This document shows, in pieces, positions 24,367 to 32,649 of a DNA stretch of 63,062 nt. Numbering within the stretch: the stretch's first letter is position 1; every line of letters begins with the position of its first letter. The notes beneath the pieces are model-generated. The model searched no databases. It was not told where the DNA came from and was given only the letters and a program-made list of their open reading frames with translations. Position numbers and translations under genes: made by a program. The DNA comes from a virus: the IMG/VR virus record IMGVR_UViG_3300033429_000003, positions 1-63,062 of that record; one strand, given 5' to 3'.

Positions 24367-27300
24367 TCACAAAGCTAGCCACTTTCCGCGGGGTGACCGA
24401 CCGAGGGGACCCGCTCGTCCAGGTTTTCCGCCAGGGGAGCTCGGTCACCAAGGTGGCGGGCAACCTCATGCAGCCCATTCAGGACTGGCTGGGCGCCTAC
24501 AAGTCTGACTCCCGGAAGATAGCTATCCTAGTCAATGCCCTTGGCGCCTCAGAGTTCTGGGGGCAGAACGTCAACGGGGACATCTTCCCAGAAAGCGCTC
24601 TCATCCACGACTGCCGCTGCCACCCTGGCGAGCAGCACCCCGTGGATGACTTCTCGGGTAAAGTGGTTCCTCCCTACGGCTATTGGACCTTCCTCAACGC
24701 GTTCCCCTACGTCCACCACCGGAACAAAGACCCGACGAGGGCCTTCGGGAAGGTGGCGGTGGCTTGTTGGAACCCGAAGATGAAGCGGGTCGAGCTCGTC
24801 GTGCTCATTGACCGCCACCTGGCAATGCAACATGACGCTCAGCACATAGTCGACCGCGTCGACCGCGGAGATTATCCAGATGTTTCAATGGGTTGTAGGG
24901 TACCGTATGACGTCTGCACCTGCTGTGGCAACAAGTCTAAGACCCGCAACGATTACTGCTCGTGCATCAAGAACATCGGCATGGGCAAAATCCTCGACGA
25001 CGGGAGACAAATCGGGGTCGTCAACACCTACCCGAGGTTCTTCGACATCAGCTTTGTTTTCATCGGGGCGGACAAGACCGCCAAGATGATGTGCAAGTTG
25101 GGGTCCGCCGGGGCGCCCCAATCTGTTCTCGACGCCGAGCGCGTCTACAACTTCGAGGAGACCCCGGAAGGCCTCATCAAGGCAGCTTGCGGCCGGAAGG
25201 GTGGGTGTTCTGAGTGCCCCGGTAAGTGTAAGGTCGCCGAGCCTCGTATTGCGGGAGTCTCCTTGGAAGAGTCGGACAGGATACTCTCGGGATTGAGGGG
25301 GGCGGCTGCAGGGGCGGTGCAGGGGCACACTCCTGCGGACGCGGCGCTGAAAGCAGCTCGAGGGGCGGCCAAGCGCATTGGCCTGGACAAGGCAACCAGG
25401 CCCGCCTCTCTCAAGGTTAAGGGGGTGCCCAAGCGTATGTCCCAGAAGCGGGAGGCGCAAATGGCCGAGAAGCTCCTCAAGAAGGTCTCTGCCGAGCAGT
25501 CCCGGTTCACCGCCGAGGTGTATTCCGAGGGCACCGGCGAGCCTACCCAGCATAAGAAGCTGACCAAGGAGACCGAGGACGGTCTGAGCAAGACCATCCT
25601 CCGGCGATTCGCCCCGCCGCCCCCGTCTTCCCAGACCGTCTATGGGAGGGAGGACCCCCAGGACGATGAGGGGATGCGTGTCCTGCCTACGAATGAGAAC
25701 ACTCCAACCGACGGGGTAGACGACGACACCAAGTTGTCAAGCGCCGTATCCCACGTGCTGCCCCACGCCGTCGAGCGCGTCTATCATCTGCGGGGTCACC
25801 CGGAGACCCTGGAGAACCTGGACAAGCAGCTTTTGATGATGCAAGCGGCAGGTAGCTGGGGGGCCAGTAGGGGCATTCGGAGCTCGATTGACGGCGACGG
25901 ACATGAGTGGCTGAAGGTCAAAGGGGCCCCTGGCAGTCTGGAAAAGGAAAAGCTCAAGAAGGAGATGGACAAGAGCGAGGTCGATGTCCACTCCCTCAAG
26001 AAGGAAGCGAAGATAGTAGGGGAAGGGGGAGGCACCTCAAGCGGCGAAAAGACCTATCTTACGGAATTCAGGACGGGTAAGAGATTCAAGTACGGCGACG
26101 ATTTCATAGTCGAAGAGATGTTGCCTGCAGACTCTGATATCAAGAGGAGGAAGGCCTACATGCTGCGGTCGTCTAAGGACGGGCAGCTGTTGGCCCAGAC
26201 GGGCACTGACGACTTTGGCTCCTATATACGACTAGCATTTCAGCACACCCCAAAAGAGCACAGGCGTAAAGGGTACGGGACAAGCCTCCTAGCAGCGGTT
26301 GGCAGGCTCAACCCGGACAAGAAGTTTGTGGCGGTTCCTGACCCCTTCATGGACAGGTCTGCCTCTGTAGAGGACCTGACCAAGTTCTACAAGGAGAGCG
26401 GTTTTGGGGTAGCAGGCGACTATGGTGATGGACGACCTCTCATGGTTCGGGCCTCCTACAATGCTGCAAGGAACTACCACAAGGAGAAGAGCGCCGCCTT
26501 CAAGATGGGCCCTCCGCCGAGCCCGAACAGGGACAAGTTCCCGTTCGTTGGCACCATCAACTTTCGTGGGCTGCTCATCTACGTCGAGAACGCCCCGGGC
26601 ACCTGGCGCACCGGACCTGGCTGGAAGACTCTGATGAAGGTCCCCTACGGGGAGTTCGCCCGGTCACTGGGGACAGACGGGGACAAGCTGGACGTCTACG
26701 TGGGACCGGACAGGAACTGCGAGAACGTCTTCATCGTCCACCAGAACTTTGTTCGTGGGCCAAAGAAGGGCGAGTACGACGAGGACAAGACGCTTCTAGG
26801 TTTTTCCTCCCCAAAAGATGCCAAGAGTGCGTACTTGGCTCACTATGACAGCCCGGACTTCTTTGGCTGTATGTCCATGATGCCTTTTTCTGAGTTCAAG
26901 AGGCGGTTGGACCGCTCGAAGGGGGGATATGTAGAGCATTCAGAGTATTCCCATCCGTTTGAACCCAGCGCGGATCGCTTGCACGGTAACCCCGAACTTG
27001 CTCGCGATTTCGTCAATAGTATGTTTCTCTTTGTAGAGGGCCGCCGCCTCATCTCTGTCCCAAAGTCTGCGCTCGGGGCACGTACGGTTTTCACGAGAGG
27101 TGGGAAGCCCCCGTCTGGAGAATACTCTGAACACCGCAGAGGTGCTTACCCCGAGCTTCCTCGCGACCTTCTCGATAGAAAGACCCTCATCCCAAAGAAC
27201 CAGCGCCTCCTCCATCGACCAAAGACGCGGGCCTCCGTGAAGACGGCGGTGCTCGGATTGAGTGATTATTTCCAGGTTGTCAACGGCGTTGTTAAGCCCA

Positions 27301-28772
27301 TTCCCATCGCGGTGGTGGACAATCTCGGTGCGGCACAGCTTGCGCCCAAGTACCCGCTCCATGACAACCCGGTGCTCCAAGCGTTGTACACGGTCAACGT
27401 AAATCAACCTGTACTGTGTGTTACCCCCAAGGGTTCTGGTATGCGCCATGAATCTGGGCATTACATTACGATCGTTGAGGGTCAAGAGAAAAAGGCAGCT
27501 GCTCATCTTGAGGAGCTCGCAGCAGACACCGCTTTGGGGGGCCTGTTCCAGGGAGAAGTAGATGGTGAGAAAGTGGCCAGCCGGCGTGGAGAGATCATGG
27601 CCTTCTATCTCGCAAGGGCGCGAGGGGAATCACCTACTCCCCCAGGAGGGGTAGATCGCCGAGGTGAGGTAGTATCCCACTACTTAGAGAAGACGGCTGA
27701 AAGCTTGAGGCTGGAAGACCTCTTTGACTCAGCTACTACGGAGAACTCGGTCAGAAGAGAGCGGACCTGGCGGGACAAGACCACGAACAAGGAGACCAAC
27801 GTCACCGGTTCGGGGATGGGTAGCTGGGAGAAGACGAAGACGGCGTCCGTCAAAGTCTGCAGCCCAATGGACCTCTACAAGCTGTCGACGGAGGACAAGG
27901 AGGCGGCGAAGAGGAAGTGGGCTGAGATCATAAAAGAGGTAGGCCCGAGTAAGGCAGTGGGGCAAACGTCACCGTTGCTGTCGGACTCGGAGCCCAGTAT
28001 TCCCCGAGAGGCACTAGATGCCATGGGGGCAAAGGGACTGGAGTCGGCTCTAGCAACTCCATCTCTCATGGGTATGGTACTGAAGCCGAAAGAGTTCCAG
28101 AGGATCTCTCTTGTCCATATGGGCAAGAAGGACCTAGCGGACCAGCTGGATGACGCGGGTGCATGCTTCAGGCCTCGAATGGGAGAGGAGGGTCCTTGTA
28201 CTAGCTTGGAGCCCCATCATGCGGACATGGATCTCTTGAAGATGCTATTGCCGCTCCTCTCCCAGCGCTCTTACTTTGGTCCGGTGGTGCGACGTCGCAT
28301 CATCCGCATCACCATGGTGAAGCCCAAGCCTCAGGTTCCGGAGCAGGAAGTAGATTCTCCTCTTCTCTCGAAAGTGGCATCTGCCTACAATTGGTATCGT
28401 CGAGAGCAGATGAAGGTAGCGACCGACTCTTTGGATAGGGTAACAGCCATCCCAGAGCTCCACGCTGCCATTTACGGGCTGGAGGATGCAGACCTGTTCA
28501 AGACGGCGGGGCTGCCAGACAGAACAACGATGGGGATGATGTTGGGGGCCATACCCCTCACGCTGATGTATTCAGCCCATCTCCGTTCTGAACAAGAGCA
28601 AGGAAGAGATGTTGGTACCATAGGGAGGTTCGTAGCAGATCATCCATGGCTTACGTCCATGGCGGCCGTATCTGGGACTCGGGCCCTTATGGAGACACCG
28701 GCGGTTAGGCAGCACATCGACGAGGGGATAGACAGGGCCGCAAGAGCGGGCCAAGCCCTTCGTGGTCACTGA
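24363..28772 (+). CDS. Multidomain prohead-protease-like, GNAT and pyrophosphatase-like protein
   Basis: A 1469-residue protein. Residues 1-250 resemble phage head-maturation serine proteases: NVNGDIFPE, a candidate His at 118 or 119 in YVHHRN, and Ser175 in DVSMGCRVPYDVC, followed by a CTCCG cysteine cluster. Residues 560-700 form a GNAT acetyltransferase-like domain with RRKGYGTS at 634. Residues 716-855 match the inorganic-pyrophosphatase-like domain of phage polyvalent proteins (GDKLDVYVGP at 773, then YDEDKTLLGF and PFSEFKRRL). Residues 860-1048 are antisense to an HNH gene. The rest is helical, with a hydrophobic C-terminus. The protease would process the capsid scaffold. Whether this is one chain, or the frame is only formally open through the HNH insertion, cannot be settled here. 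Confidence 0.72.
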   Translation: MITKLATFRGVTDRGDPLVQVFRQGSSVTKVAGNLMQPIQDWLGAYKSDSRKIAILVNALGASEFWGQNVNGDIFPESALIHDCRCHPGEQHPVDDFSGKVVPPYGYWTFLNAFPYVHHRNKDPTRAFGKVAVACWNPKMKRVELVVLIDRHLAMQHDAQHIVDRVDRGDYPDVSMGCRVPYDVCTCCGNKSKTRNDYCSCIKNIGMGKILDDGRQIGVVNTYPRFFDISFVFIGADKTAKMMCKLGSAGAPQSVLDAERVYNFEETPEGLIKAACGRKGGCSECPGKCKVAEPRIAGVSLEESDRILSGLRGAAAGAVQGHTPADAALKAARGAAKRIGLDKATRPASLKVKGVPKRMSQKREAQMAEKLLKKVSAEQSRFTAEVYSEGTGEPTQHKKLTKETEDGLSKTILRRFAPPPPSSQTVYGREDPQDDEGMRVLPTNENTPTDGVDDDTKLSSAVSHVLPHAVERVYHLRGHPETLENLDKQLLMMQAAGSWGASRGIRSSIDGDGHEWLKVKGAPGSLEKEKLKKEMDKSEVDVHSLKKEAKIVGEGGGTSSGEKTYLTEFRTGKRFKYGDDFIVEEMLPADSDIKRRKAYMLRSSKDGQLLAQTGTDDFGSYIRLAFQHTPKEHRRKGYGTSLLAAVGRLNPDKKFVAVPDPFMDRSASVEDLTKFYKESGFGVAGDYGDGRPLMVRASYNAARNYHKEKSAAFKMGPPPSPNRDKFPFVGTINFRGLLIYVENAPGTWRTGPGWKTLMKVPYGEFARSLGTDGDKLDVYVGPDRNCENVFIVHQNFVRGPKKGEYDEDKTLLGFSSPKDAKSAYLAHYDSPDFFGCMSMMPFSEFKRRLDRSKGGYVEHSEYSHPFEPSADRLHGNPELARDFVNSMFLFVEGRRLISVPKSALGARTVFTRGGKPPSGEYSEHRRGAYPELPRDLLDRKTLIPKNQRLLHRPKTRASVKTAVLGLSDYFQVVNGVVKPIPIAVVDNLGAAQLAPKYPLHDNPVLQALYTVNVNQPVLCVTPKGSGMRHESGHYITIVEGQEKKAAAHLEELAADTALGGLFQGEVDGEKVASRRGEIMAFYLARARGESPTPPGGVDRRGEVVSHYLEKTAESLRLEDLFDSATTENSVRRERTWRDKTTNKETNVTGSGMGSWEKTKTASVKVCSPMDLYKLSTEDKEAAKRKWAEIIKEVGPSKAVGQTSPLLSDSEPSIPREALDAMGAKGLESALATPSLMGMVLKPKEFQRISLVHMGKKDLADQLDDAGACFRPRMGEEGPCTSLEPHHADMDLLKMLLPLLSQRSYFGPVVRRRIIRITMVKPKPQVPEQEVDSPLLSKVASAYNWYRREQMKVATDSLDRVTAIPELHAAIYGLEDADLFKTAGLPDRTTMGMMLGAIPLTLMYSAHLRSEQEQGRDVGTIGRFVADHPWLTSMAAVSGTRALMETPAVRQHIDEGIDRAARAGQALRGH
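26940..27506 (-). CDS. HNH homing endonuclease, antisense inside the protease fusion gene
   Basis: Up to 188 residues; starts at 27461 or 27449 are also possible and none has a strong ribosome site. LEHRVVMERVLGRKL, then EIVHHRDGNGLNNAVDNLEII and SEHRRLHGG, is the HNH_3 family core with both His and Asn residues in place. Two small helix-turn-helix repeats follow (WSMEEALVLWDEG...GVSTSAVFRV and a second copy), as in the DNA-binding tails of homing nucleases. It reads opposite to the surrounding gene, which stays open across it. Probably a recent mobile insertion. Confidence 0.82.
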   Translation of the reverse strand: MSSCLFLLTLNDRNVMPRFMAHTRTLGGNTQYRLIYVDRVQRLEHRVVMERVLGRKLCRTEIVHHRDGNGLNNAVDNLEIITQSEHRRLHGGPRLWSMEEALVLWDEGLSIEKVARKLGVSTSAVFRVFSRRGLPTSRENRTCPERRLWDRDEAAALYKEKHTIDEIASKFGVTVQAIRAGFKRMGIL

Positions 28773-28806
28773 AAGAAGGCAGCCGAGGCATGAGAGGAAA
28801 ATTCAT

Positions 28807-28861
28807 CCTTGATGATGTGCCAGGCGTTACTGGGAACGATACTTCCATTAAAACATCAAGG
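28807..28861 (+). promoter_or_regulatory. Inverted repeat that could mask a ribosome site
   Basis: CCTTGATG (28807-28814) can pair with CATCAAGG (28854-28861). The right arm contains the first bases of the AAGGAG ribosome site of the gene starting at 28873, so folding could control its translation. Bases 28773-28872 hold no gene. Confidence 0.35.
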
Positions 28862-28872
28862 AGACCGTTGTG

Positions 28873-29781
28873 ATGAACGAGTTCCTGGCAGAAATGTACA
28901 ACACCCGCGAGAACATTGGTGCGGAGGGCAGCGCCAGCGACATCGAGAAGATGGCGGAAGCCCAAATCCTCTCTGACGAGCTGGCCGCCGAGGGCTATGA
29001 TGCCAGCCAACTTCCCTCTGAAACCCTCATGAAGGTCGCCTACGAATTGTGGGGCGAGGACAGTGCCATCGTCAAGTCTGCGGCGGAAGGCATGAAGGCC
29101 GAGGAGGAAGAGGAGGAAGAGGAGGAGGAGGAAGAGGGTGAGGAGAAAGAAGGCTCCTTCGAGACGAAAGTCGCCGAAGCTGACTTCCTGGGCCGCGTGA
29201 TGGCTCACTCGTTCGTCAACGAGCAAAACTCCATGGAGAAGGAAGCTCTGGGGAAGGCTCAGGCGGCTAAGGCCGTCCGGTCCATTTTCGGCGGCGGCGG
29301 CAACATCTCCCCAAGGGCGGCTAAGGCGTTTGAGAGCGCCACCAAGGCAGAGCGCGCAGCGGCTCGTTCCGCGGGGGCATACGGGGGCGCGGCAAGGGCC
29401 GGCAGTGGCGCCAGTGGGGCTACGAATATTGGCCCCACGGTCAAAGAGCGGCTCCAACAGTTTGCCAAGACGGCCCCGGGCCGGGCTAAGGAGAAGGGCC
29501 TTGCAGCCGGCAAGAAGAGCTGGGAGCACGTCAAGGCCAACAAGGGCAAGTACATGGCCGGCGGCGCCGGCGGTGCAGGGGCCTTGGGTCTGGCCGGAGG
29601 GGCGTACGCTCTTGGCAAGAAGAAGGCAGCCTCGGCTCTCGACGCCCTGGCTGAGCAGCGCGCCATGGAGATGCTGAAGGAAGCCGGCTACGAAACGGAG
29701 AGCGAGGAGGACCGTCTCAAGGAAGCGGTCGACCATCGTGCCCTGGAGATGCTGGCGGAAGCGGGATACCTCAAGGAGTAG
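28873..29781 (+). CDS. Acidic/Gly-rich hypothetical virion protein
   Basis: About 302 residues; ATG 28873 has AAGGAGA eight bases upstream (GTG 28870 is an alternative). The sequence is a helical N-terminus, a run of about 13 acidic residues near 80-95, an Ala/Gly/Lys-rich middle, a glycine-zipper-like hydrophobic stretch near 235-250, and a C-terminal pair of similar helices (RAMEMLKEAGYE and RALEMLAEAGYL) forming a short repeat. The acidic and Ala-rich make-up next to the protease and capsid genes fits a scaffold or internal head protein. Confidence 0.6.
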   Translation: MNEFLAEMYNTRENIGAEGSASDIEKMAEAQILSDELAAEGYDASQLPSETLMKVAYELWGEDSAIVKSAAEGMKAEEEEEEEEEEEEGEEKEGSFETKVAEADFLGRVMAHSFVNEQNSMEKEALGKAQAAKAVRSIFGGGGNISPRAAKAFESATKAERAAARSAGAYGGAARAGSGASGATNIGPTVKERLQQFAKTAPGRAKEKGLAAGKKSWEHVKANKGKYMAGGAGGAGALGLAGGAYALGKKKAASALDALAEQRAMEMLKEAGYETESEEDRLKEAVDHRALEMLAEAGYLKE

Positions 29782-29787
29782 GCGGCA

Positions 29788-30027
29788 ATGAACCCTGAGA
29801 TGCTAGCAGCGTTCGCGGATGAGTTGGCAAAGGTGGCCGCCTTGAACATCGCGGTTCCACAGCCGGCTTCCCCTGCCAAACCGCCGCCATCGCCCGGCAT
29901 CAGTATGGGGAAGAATCCGGCTGCCAAGCCCACGAACTATTCCGTTGTCCACTCCGTGTCCCCTCCGGCAGCATTCGGGTCGTCAGCCCCTGCAAAGGCT
30001 ACGCCCCCGCCACCGGTTAGGACCTGA
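29788..30027 (+). CDS. Small Pro/Ala-rich protein with the late N-terminal motif
   Basis: A 79-residue protein. After MNPEMLA it reads AFADELAKVA, the clearest small example of the recurring AF.DEL.K.A motif, followed by a Pro/Ala/Ser-rich, probably unstructured tail. It begins seven bases after the previous stop with GGAG upstream. So little follows the motif that the motif itself is likely the functional part, for example as a head-targeting peptide. Confidence 0.6.
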   Translation: MNPEMLAAFADELAKVAALNIAVPQPASPAKPPPSPGISMGKNPAAKPTNYSVVHSVSPPAAFGSSAPAKATPPPPVRT

Positions 30028-30041
30028 GAAGGAGACCGAGC

Positions 30042-31712
30042 ATGCGAAAGTCAGTCTTTGAAATGGTCGGCGAGGTTCTCCAGGAGTCGCGCGAGAAGCT
30101 TGAGAAGGAAGCTTCTGCGGCCCCCGAGAATCCTCCGGTCAGCTTCGACGACGATGCCGGCTCCTCTGAGAAGATTGCGGGTCACTACACCTTGGAGGAT
30201 CTTGACAAGATCTCTGCAGCGTGTGACCACTTGGCGGACAACCTCCACCTTGTGGTCGACGACCGAACTCCTCAAGAGAAGCTGGCGGAATACGCCCTCA
30301 TCCACCAGGCCCTCACCAAGAAGGCCTTTGAGGGTGGGGACAAAGCCCACCAGACACAGCAAGCCAACCCCGAGAGCGATCCACCGACCAACCCGCCCCT
30401 GGATTCAGGGGGGGTGAACCCGGGTGGGCCGTCATCGGCAATGGCTGCGGGTGAGACCAACACCCCTGGCACGTCACTCGACGCCGGTGAGTCAGGTCAG
30501 GCTACGCCTGGCAACATGCCTGACAAGGTGACGGCGCCTTCGGAGAAGCCGAATCCTTTGGATGCCGGTAATGCGATGGCGACCAACAAAGAGATGATGA
30601 TGCCGGAGCAGCCTGAGGATGTCCTCAAGCAGGCGGCCGCCGCCCGCAAAGCAGAGCTCGTGGAAGCCATGAAGAAGGAGTCCATGGGCTGGATGATGCG
30701 GATGGGCGGTAGGGGACTCAGAGCTGCGGGCGGGGCTGCTGCGAAGAGGTCTTCGCAAGTGAAATCGCTAGCGCGGAAGGCTCAGGCGTCCGGAGGGGCG
30801 GCTGCAGCTCCTAAGCGCATGACCATGGGGGAAGCCTTCAAGCCGGTTGGCGCCATGCCTAAGGCGGCGTCGGCGGCTGAGGTTCTGAAGTGGAAGTACG
30901 CTCAGGCCAGGGCCAAGTTGGCTGAGGACGCCATCAACCCAGCCACTATCTCCAGCGGGACGGCACCCCTACTTCAGTCCAACCCTGGTTCCCCCAGTGT
31001 GCATAGCCAGGGGTCTGAGGTGGGCGTCAACACCCCAAGGGAAACGGCGCCGACGACCGGTGAGGCTTCCGGCCGTCAGCACCTGCAGAGCAATGAGTCG
31101 GCCATTGCAGCGACGAAGGGCGGCACCAAAAAGCCCAACGTCCTGTCGGCCATGAATGAGCTGCTCACGGAGCCGGCGATGTCGTCGGCTCACGACAAAA
31201 CGCTCCAGCAGTCGCTGGATAACGCCTCCGGAGCAGGCGTGAAAATTTCTGCGGCGAGGGAGCTCATTGAGCGGTTTGCCAACCAATCGCTTGAGCACAG
31301 GCACTACGTGGACTCACTCGTGAAGCGAGCCGAGGGTGAGGAGGCGGCGGCAACGACCGGCGCAGATTCTGAGGTACCGCCAGAAGCGGCGATGCCTCCA
31401 GAAGCTGCGGGCGGGGAGTTGCCCGTCTCTGAGGAGGCCCTGCAAGCGGCGGCGGCGGGAGTGAACCCGGAGGACCTGGCGCAGGCGAAGGTGCTTTTGG
31501 ACGCCGCTGCTGAAGAGGAAGCTGCTGCAGCCGAGGCTGCTCCGGCTGCTCCTCCACCGGCAGCGCCCCCAGTAGCACCGCCGGCAGCCGCCCCTGGGGA
31601 GGAAGAGAAGGTCAGCCAAGGCATGATGGGTGGGTTGTCGGGCGCCGGTATGGGCTCGGTGGACTCAGCCAGTGCCAACGCTGGGGCTTCGACGCCTCCT
31701 CCGACGATGTAG
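30042..31712 (+). CDS. Putative scaffold or internal head protein
   Basis: A 556-residue protein with an AAGGAG ribosome site. The N-terminal 110 residues are helical and carry repeated tripeptides of the K-x-A kind (EKEASA, EKIAG, DKISA, TKKAFEG). The middle is low-complexity Gly/Pro/Thr. Another helical section (KWKYAQARAKLAEDA) follows, and the C-terminus is an Ala/Pro/Glu repeat tract. It lies just upstream of the decoration and major capsid genes, the usual place of scaffold proteins, and the composition agrees. The antisense open frames here are shadows of the repetitive composition. Confidence 0.55.
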   Translation: MRKSVFEMVGEVLQESREKLEKEASAAPENPPVSFDDDAGSSEKIAGHYTLEDLDKISAACDHLADNLHLVVDDRTPQEKLAEYALIHQALTKKAFEGGDKAHQTQQANPESDPPTNPPLDSGGVNPGGPSSAMAAGETNTPGTSLDAGESGQATPGNMPDKVTAPSEKPNPLDAGNAMATNKEMMMPEQPEDVLKQAAAARKAELVEAMKKESMGWMMRMGGRGLRAAGGAAAKRSSQVKSLARKAQASGGAAAAPKRMTMGEAFKPVGAMPKAASAAEVLKWKYAQARAKLAEDAINPATISSGTAPLLQSNPGSPSVHSQGSEVGVNTPRETAPTTGEASGRQHLQSNESAIAATKGGTKKPNVLSAMNELLTEPAMSSAHDKTLQQSLDNASGAGVKISAARELIERFANQSLEHRHYVDSLVKRAEGEEAAATTGADSEVPPEAAMPPEAAGGELPVSEEALQAAAAGVNPEDLAQAKVLLDAAAEEEAAAAEAAPAAPPPAAPPVAPPAAAPGEEEKVSQGMMGGLSGAGMGSVDSASANAGASTPPPTM

Positions 31713-31737
31713 GCCCACGTCAGAAGGAGATACGGCC

Positions 31738-32088
31738 ATGGAAAAGATCAGTTCTCAGGACGCAAAGGCCCTCCTCAAGACGGCGGGGGCCGCGATCCGG
31801 GCAGTGACTGAGGAGAACGCTTCTCTTCGAGAGAAGGTGGCGTCCTACGAGCGTTACACCCGAGTCGAGAAGATTGCCCGGGACATGGAGGACAAGGGTT
31901 TGAACCCAGACCTCGACTTTCAGCAGAAGGTCGCGGCTCTGAGTCACGCCCAGAACCTCGATGTCACCGAGGAAGCCATCAAGATGGCCGCCCCACAGGG
32001 TCGGGTCTTGGGCGACGTCGGTGAGGTGCCGGGGCAGGGGATGAGTTCCTTCGAGTCCTACATTATGACCGGTGAAGACCCGGCGTAG
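31738..32088 (+). CDS. Small helical protein before the capsid genes
   Basis: A 116-residue protein starting at ATG 31738, twelve bases after AAGGAGA-rich sequence; the longer open frame upstream belongs to another gene's shadow. It has a coiled-coil helix (about 5-40), then ARDMEDKGLNPDLDFQQKVAAL and a C-terminal segment ending in an acidic stretch. I recall similar short proteins preceding capsid operons in large phages, sometimes described as scaffold or head-assembly factors. Function not shown by the sequence. Confidence 0.6.
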   Translation: MEKISSQDAKALLKTAGAAIRAVTEENASLREKVASYERYTRVEKIARDMEDKGLNPDLDFQQKVAALSHAQNLDVTEEAIKMAAPQGRVLGDVGEVPGQGMSSFESYIMTGEDPA

Positions 32089-32121
32089 GCTCGACGCAGA
32101 AACCACGGAGGTAAAAGACTC

Positions 32122-32592
32122 ATGTTGGACTTCGATCTCAAGAGCGAGTTCCAGACGATCCAGCGCCGATCCTTCGAGCTGGCGACGCCTGCAATCCTCA
32201 ACCCGAACAACGCCAACCCAATCGTTATGGGCGAGTTCCTGCAGCTCGACACGGCGTACAAGATGGCGCGTGGTTCGGCGGATGGTCTGTTGCCGGCGTT
32301 CTGCTACTTTGCGGAGCAGGGTCGGTACGAGACCCAGGCCATTCAGAAGGGCCCGTTCCTCTACCTGGGGGCCTACGAGGCAGACACCAAGATCATGGAC
32401 ACCACCCTGGAGGCGACCATCACTGCCGTTGGGCAGGCCCTGATGGTCAACGACGTCTCCATCGGTGGCGTGAACAAGCGTGGTCTGAGCGCCCTGCCTG
32501 CTAGTCCGGCGGGGACAGAGTACGTCGTCGGTTTCGTCACGAGGCTGCCGGCCAACAACAACGGCTACCTGCGGTTCATCCGTACGCTGTAG
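32122..32592 (+). CDS. Probable capsid decoration/stabilisation protein
   Basis: A 156-residue beta-rich protein directly upstream of the major capsid gene, with GGAGGT as ribosome site. It has no catalytic motif or membrane segment. The glycine-rich strand pattern and a C-terminal hydrophobic-aromatic end (GYLRFIRTL) suit a small trimeric capsid cement or decoration protein, as this gene position often encodes in tailed phages. Assignment is by context. Confidence 0.6.
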   Translation: MLDFDLKSEFQTIQRRSFELATPAILNPNNANPIVMGEFLQLDTAYKMARGSADGLLPAFCYFAEQGRYETQAIQKGPFLYLGAYEADTKIMDTTLEATITAVGQALMVNDVSIGGVNKRGLSALPASPAGTEYVVGFVTRLPANNNGYLRFIRTL

Positions 32593-32649
32593 CAGAACTG
32601 TAGGACCGTTGGCTGAGTAACCCTCGAAGGAACCCAAAGGAGTAACCCG

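Noticed and set aside
28705-29736. A 343-codon minus-strand frame opposite the acidic/Gly-rich gene
   Set aside because: Antisense shadow of repetitive Ala/Glu codons. It has no ribosome site or domain.
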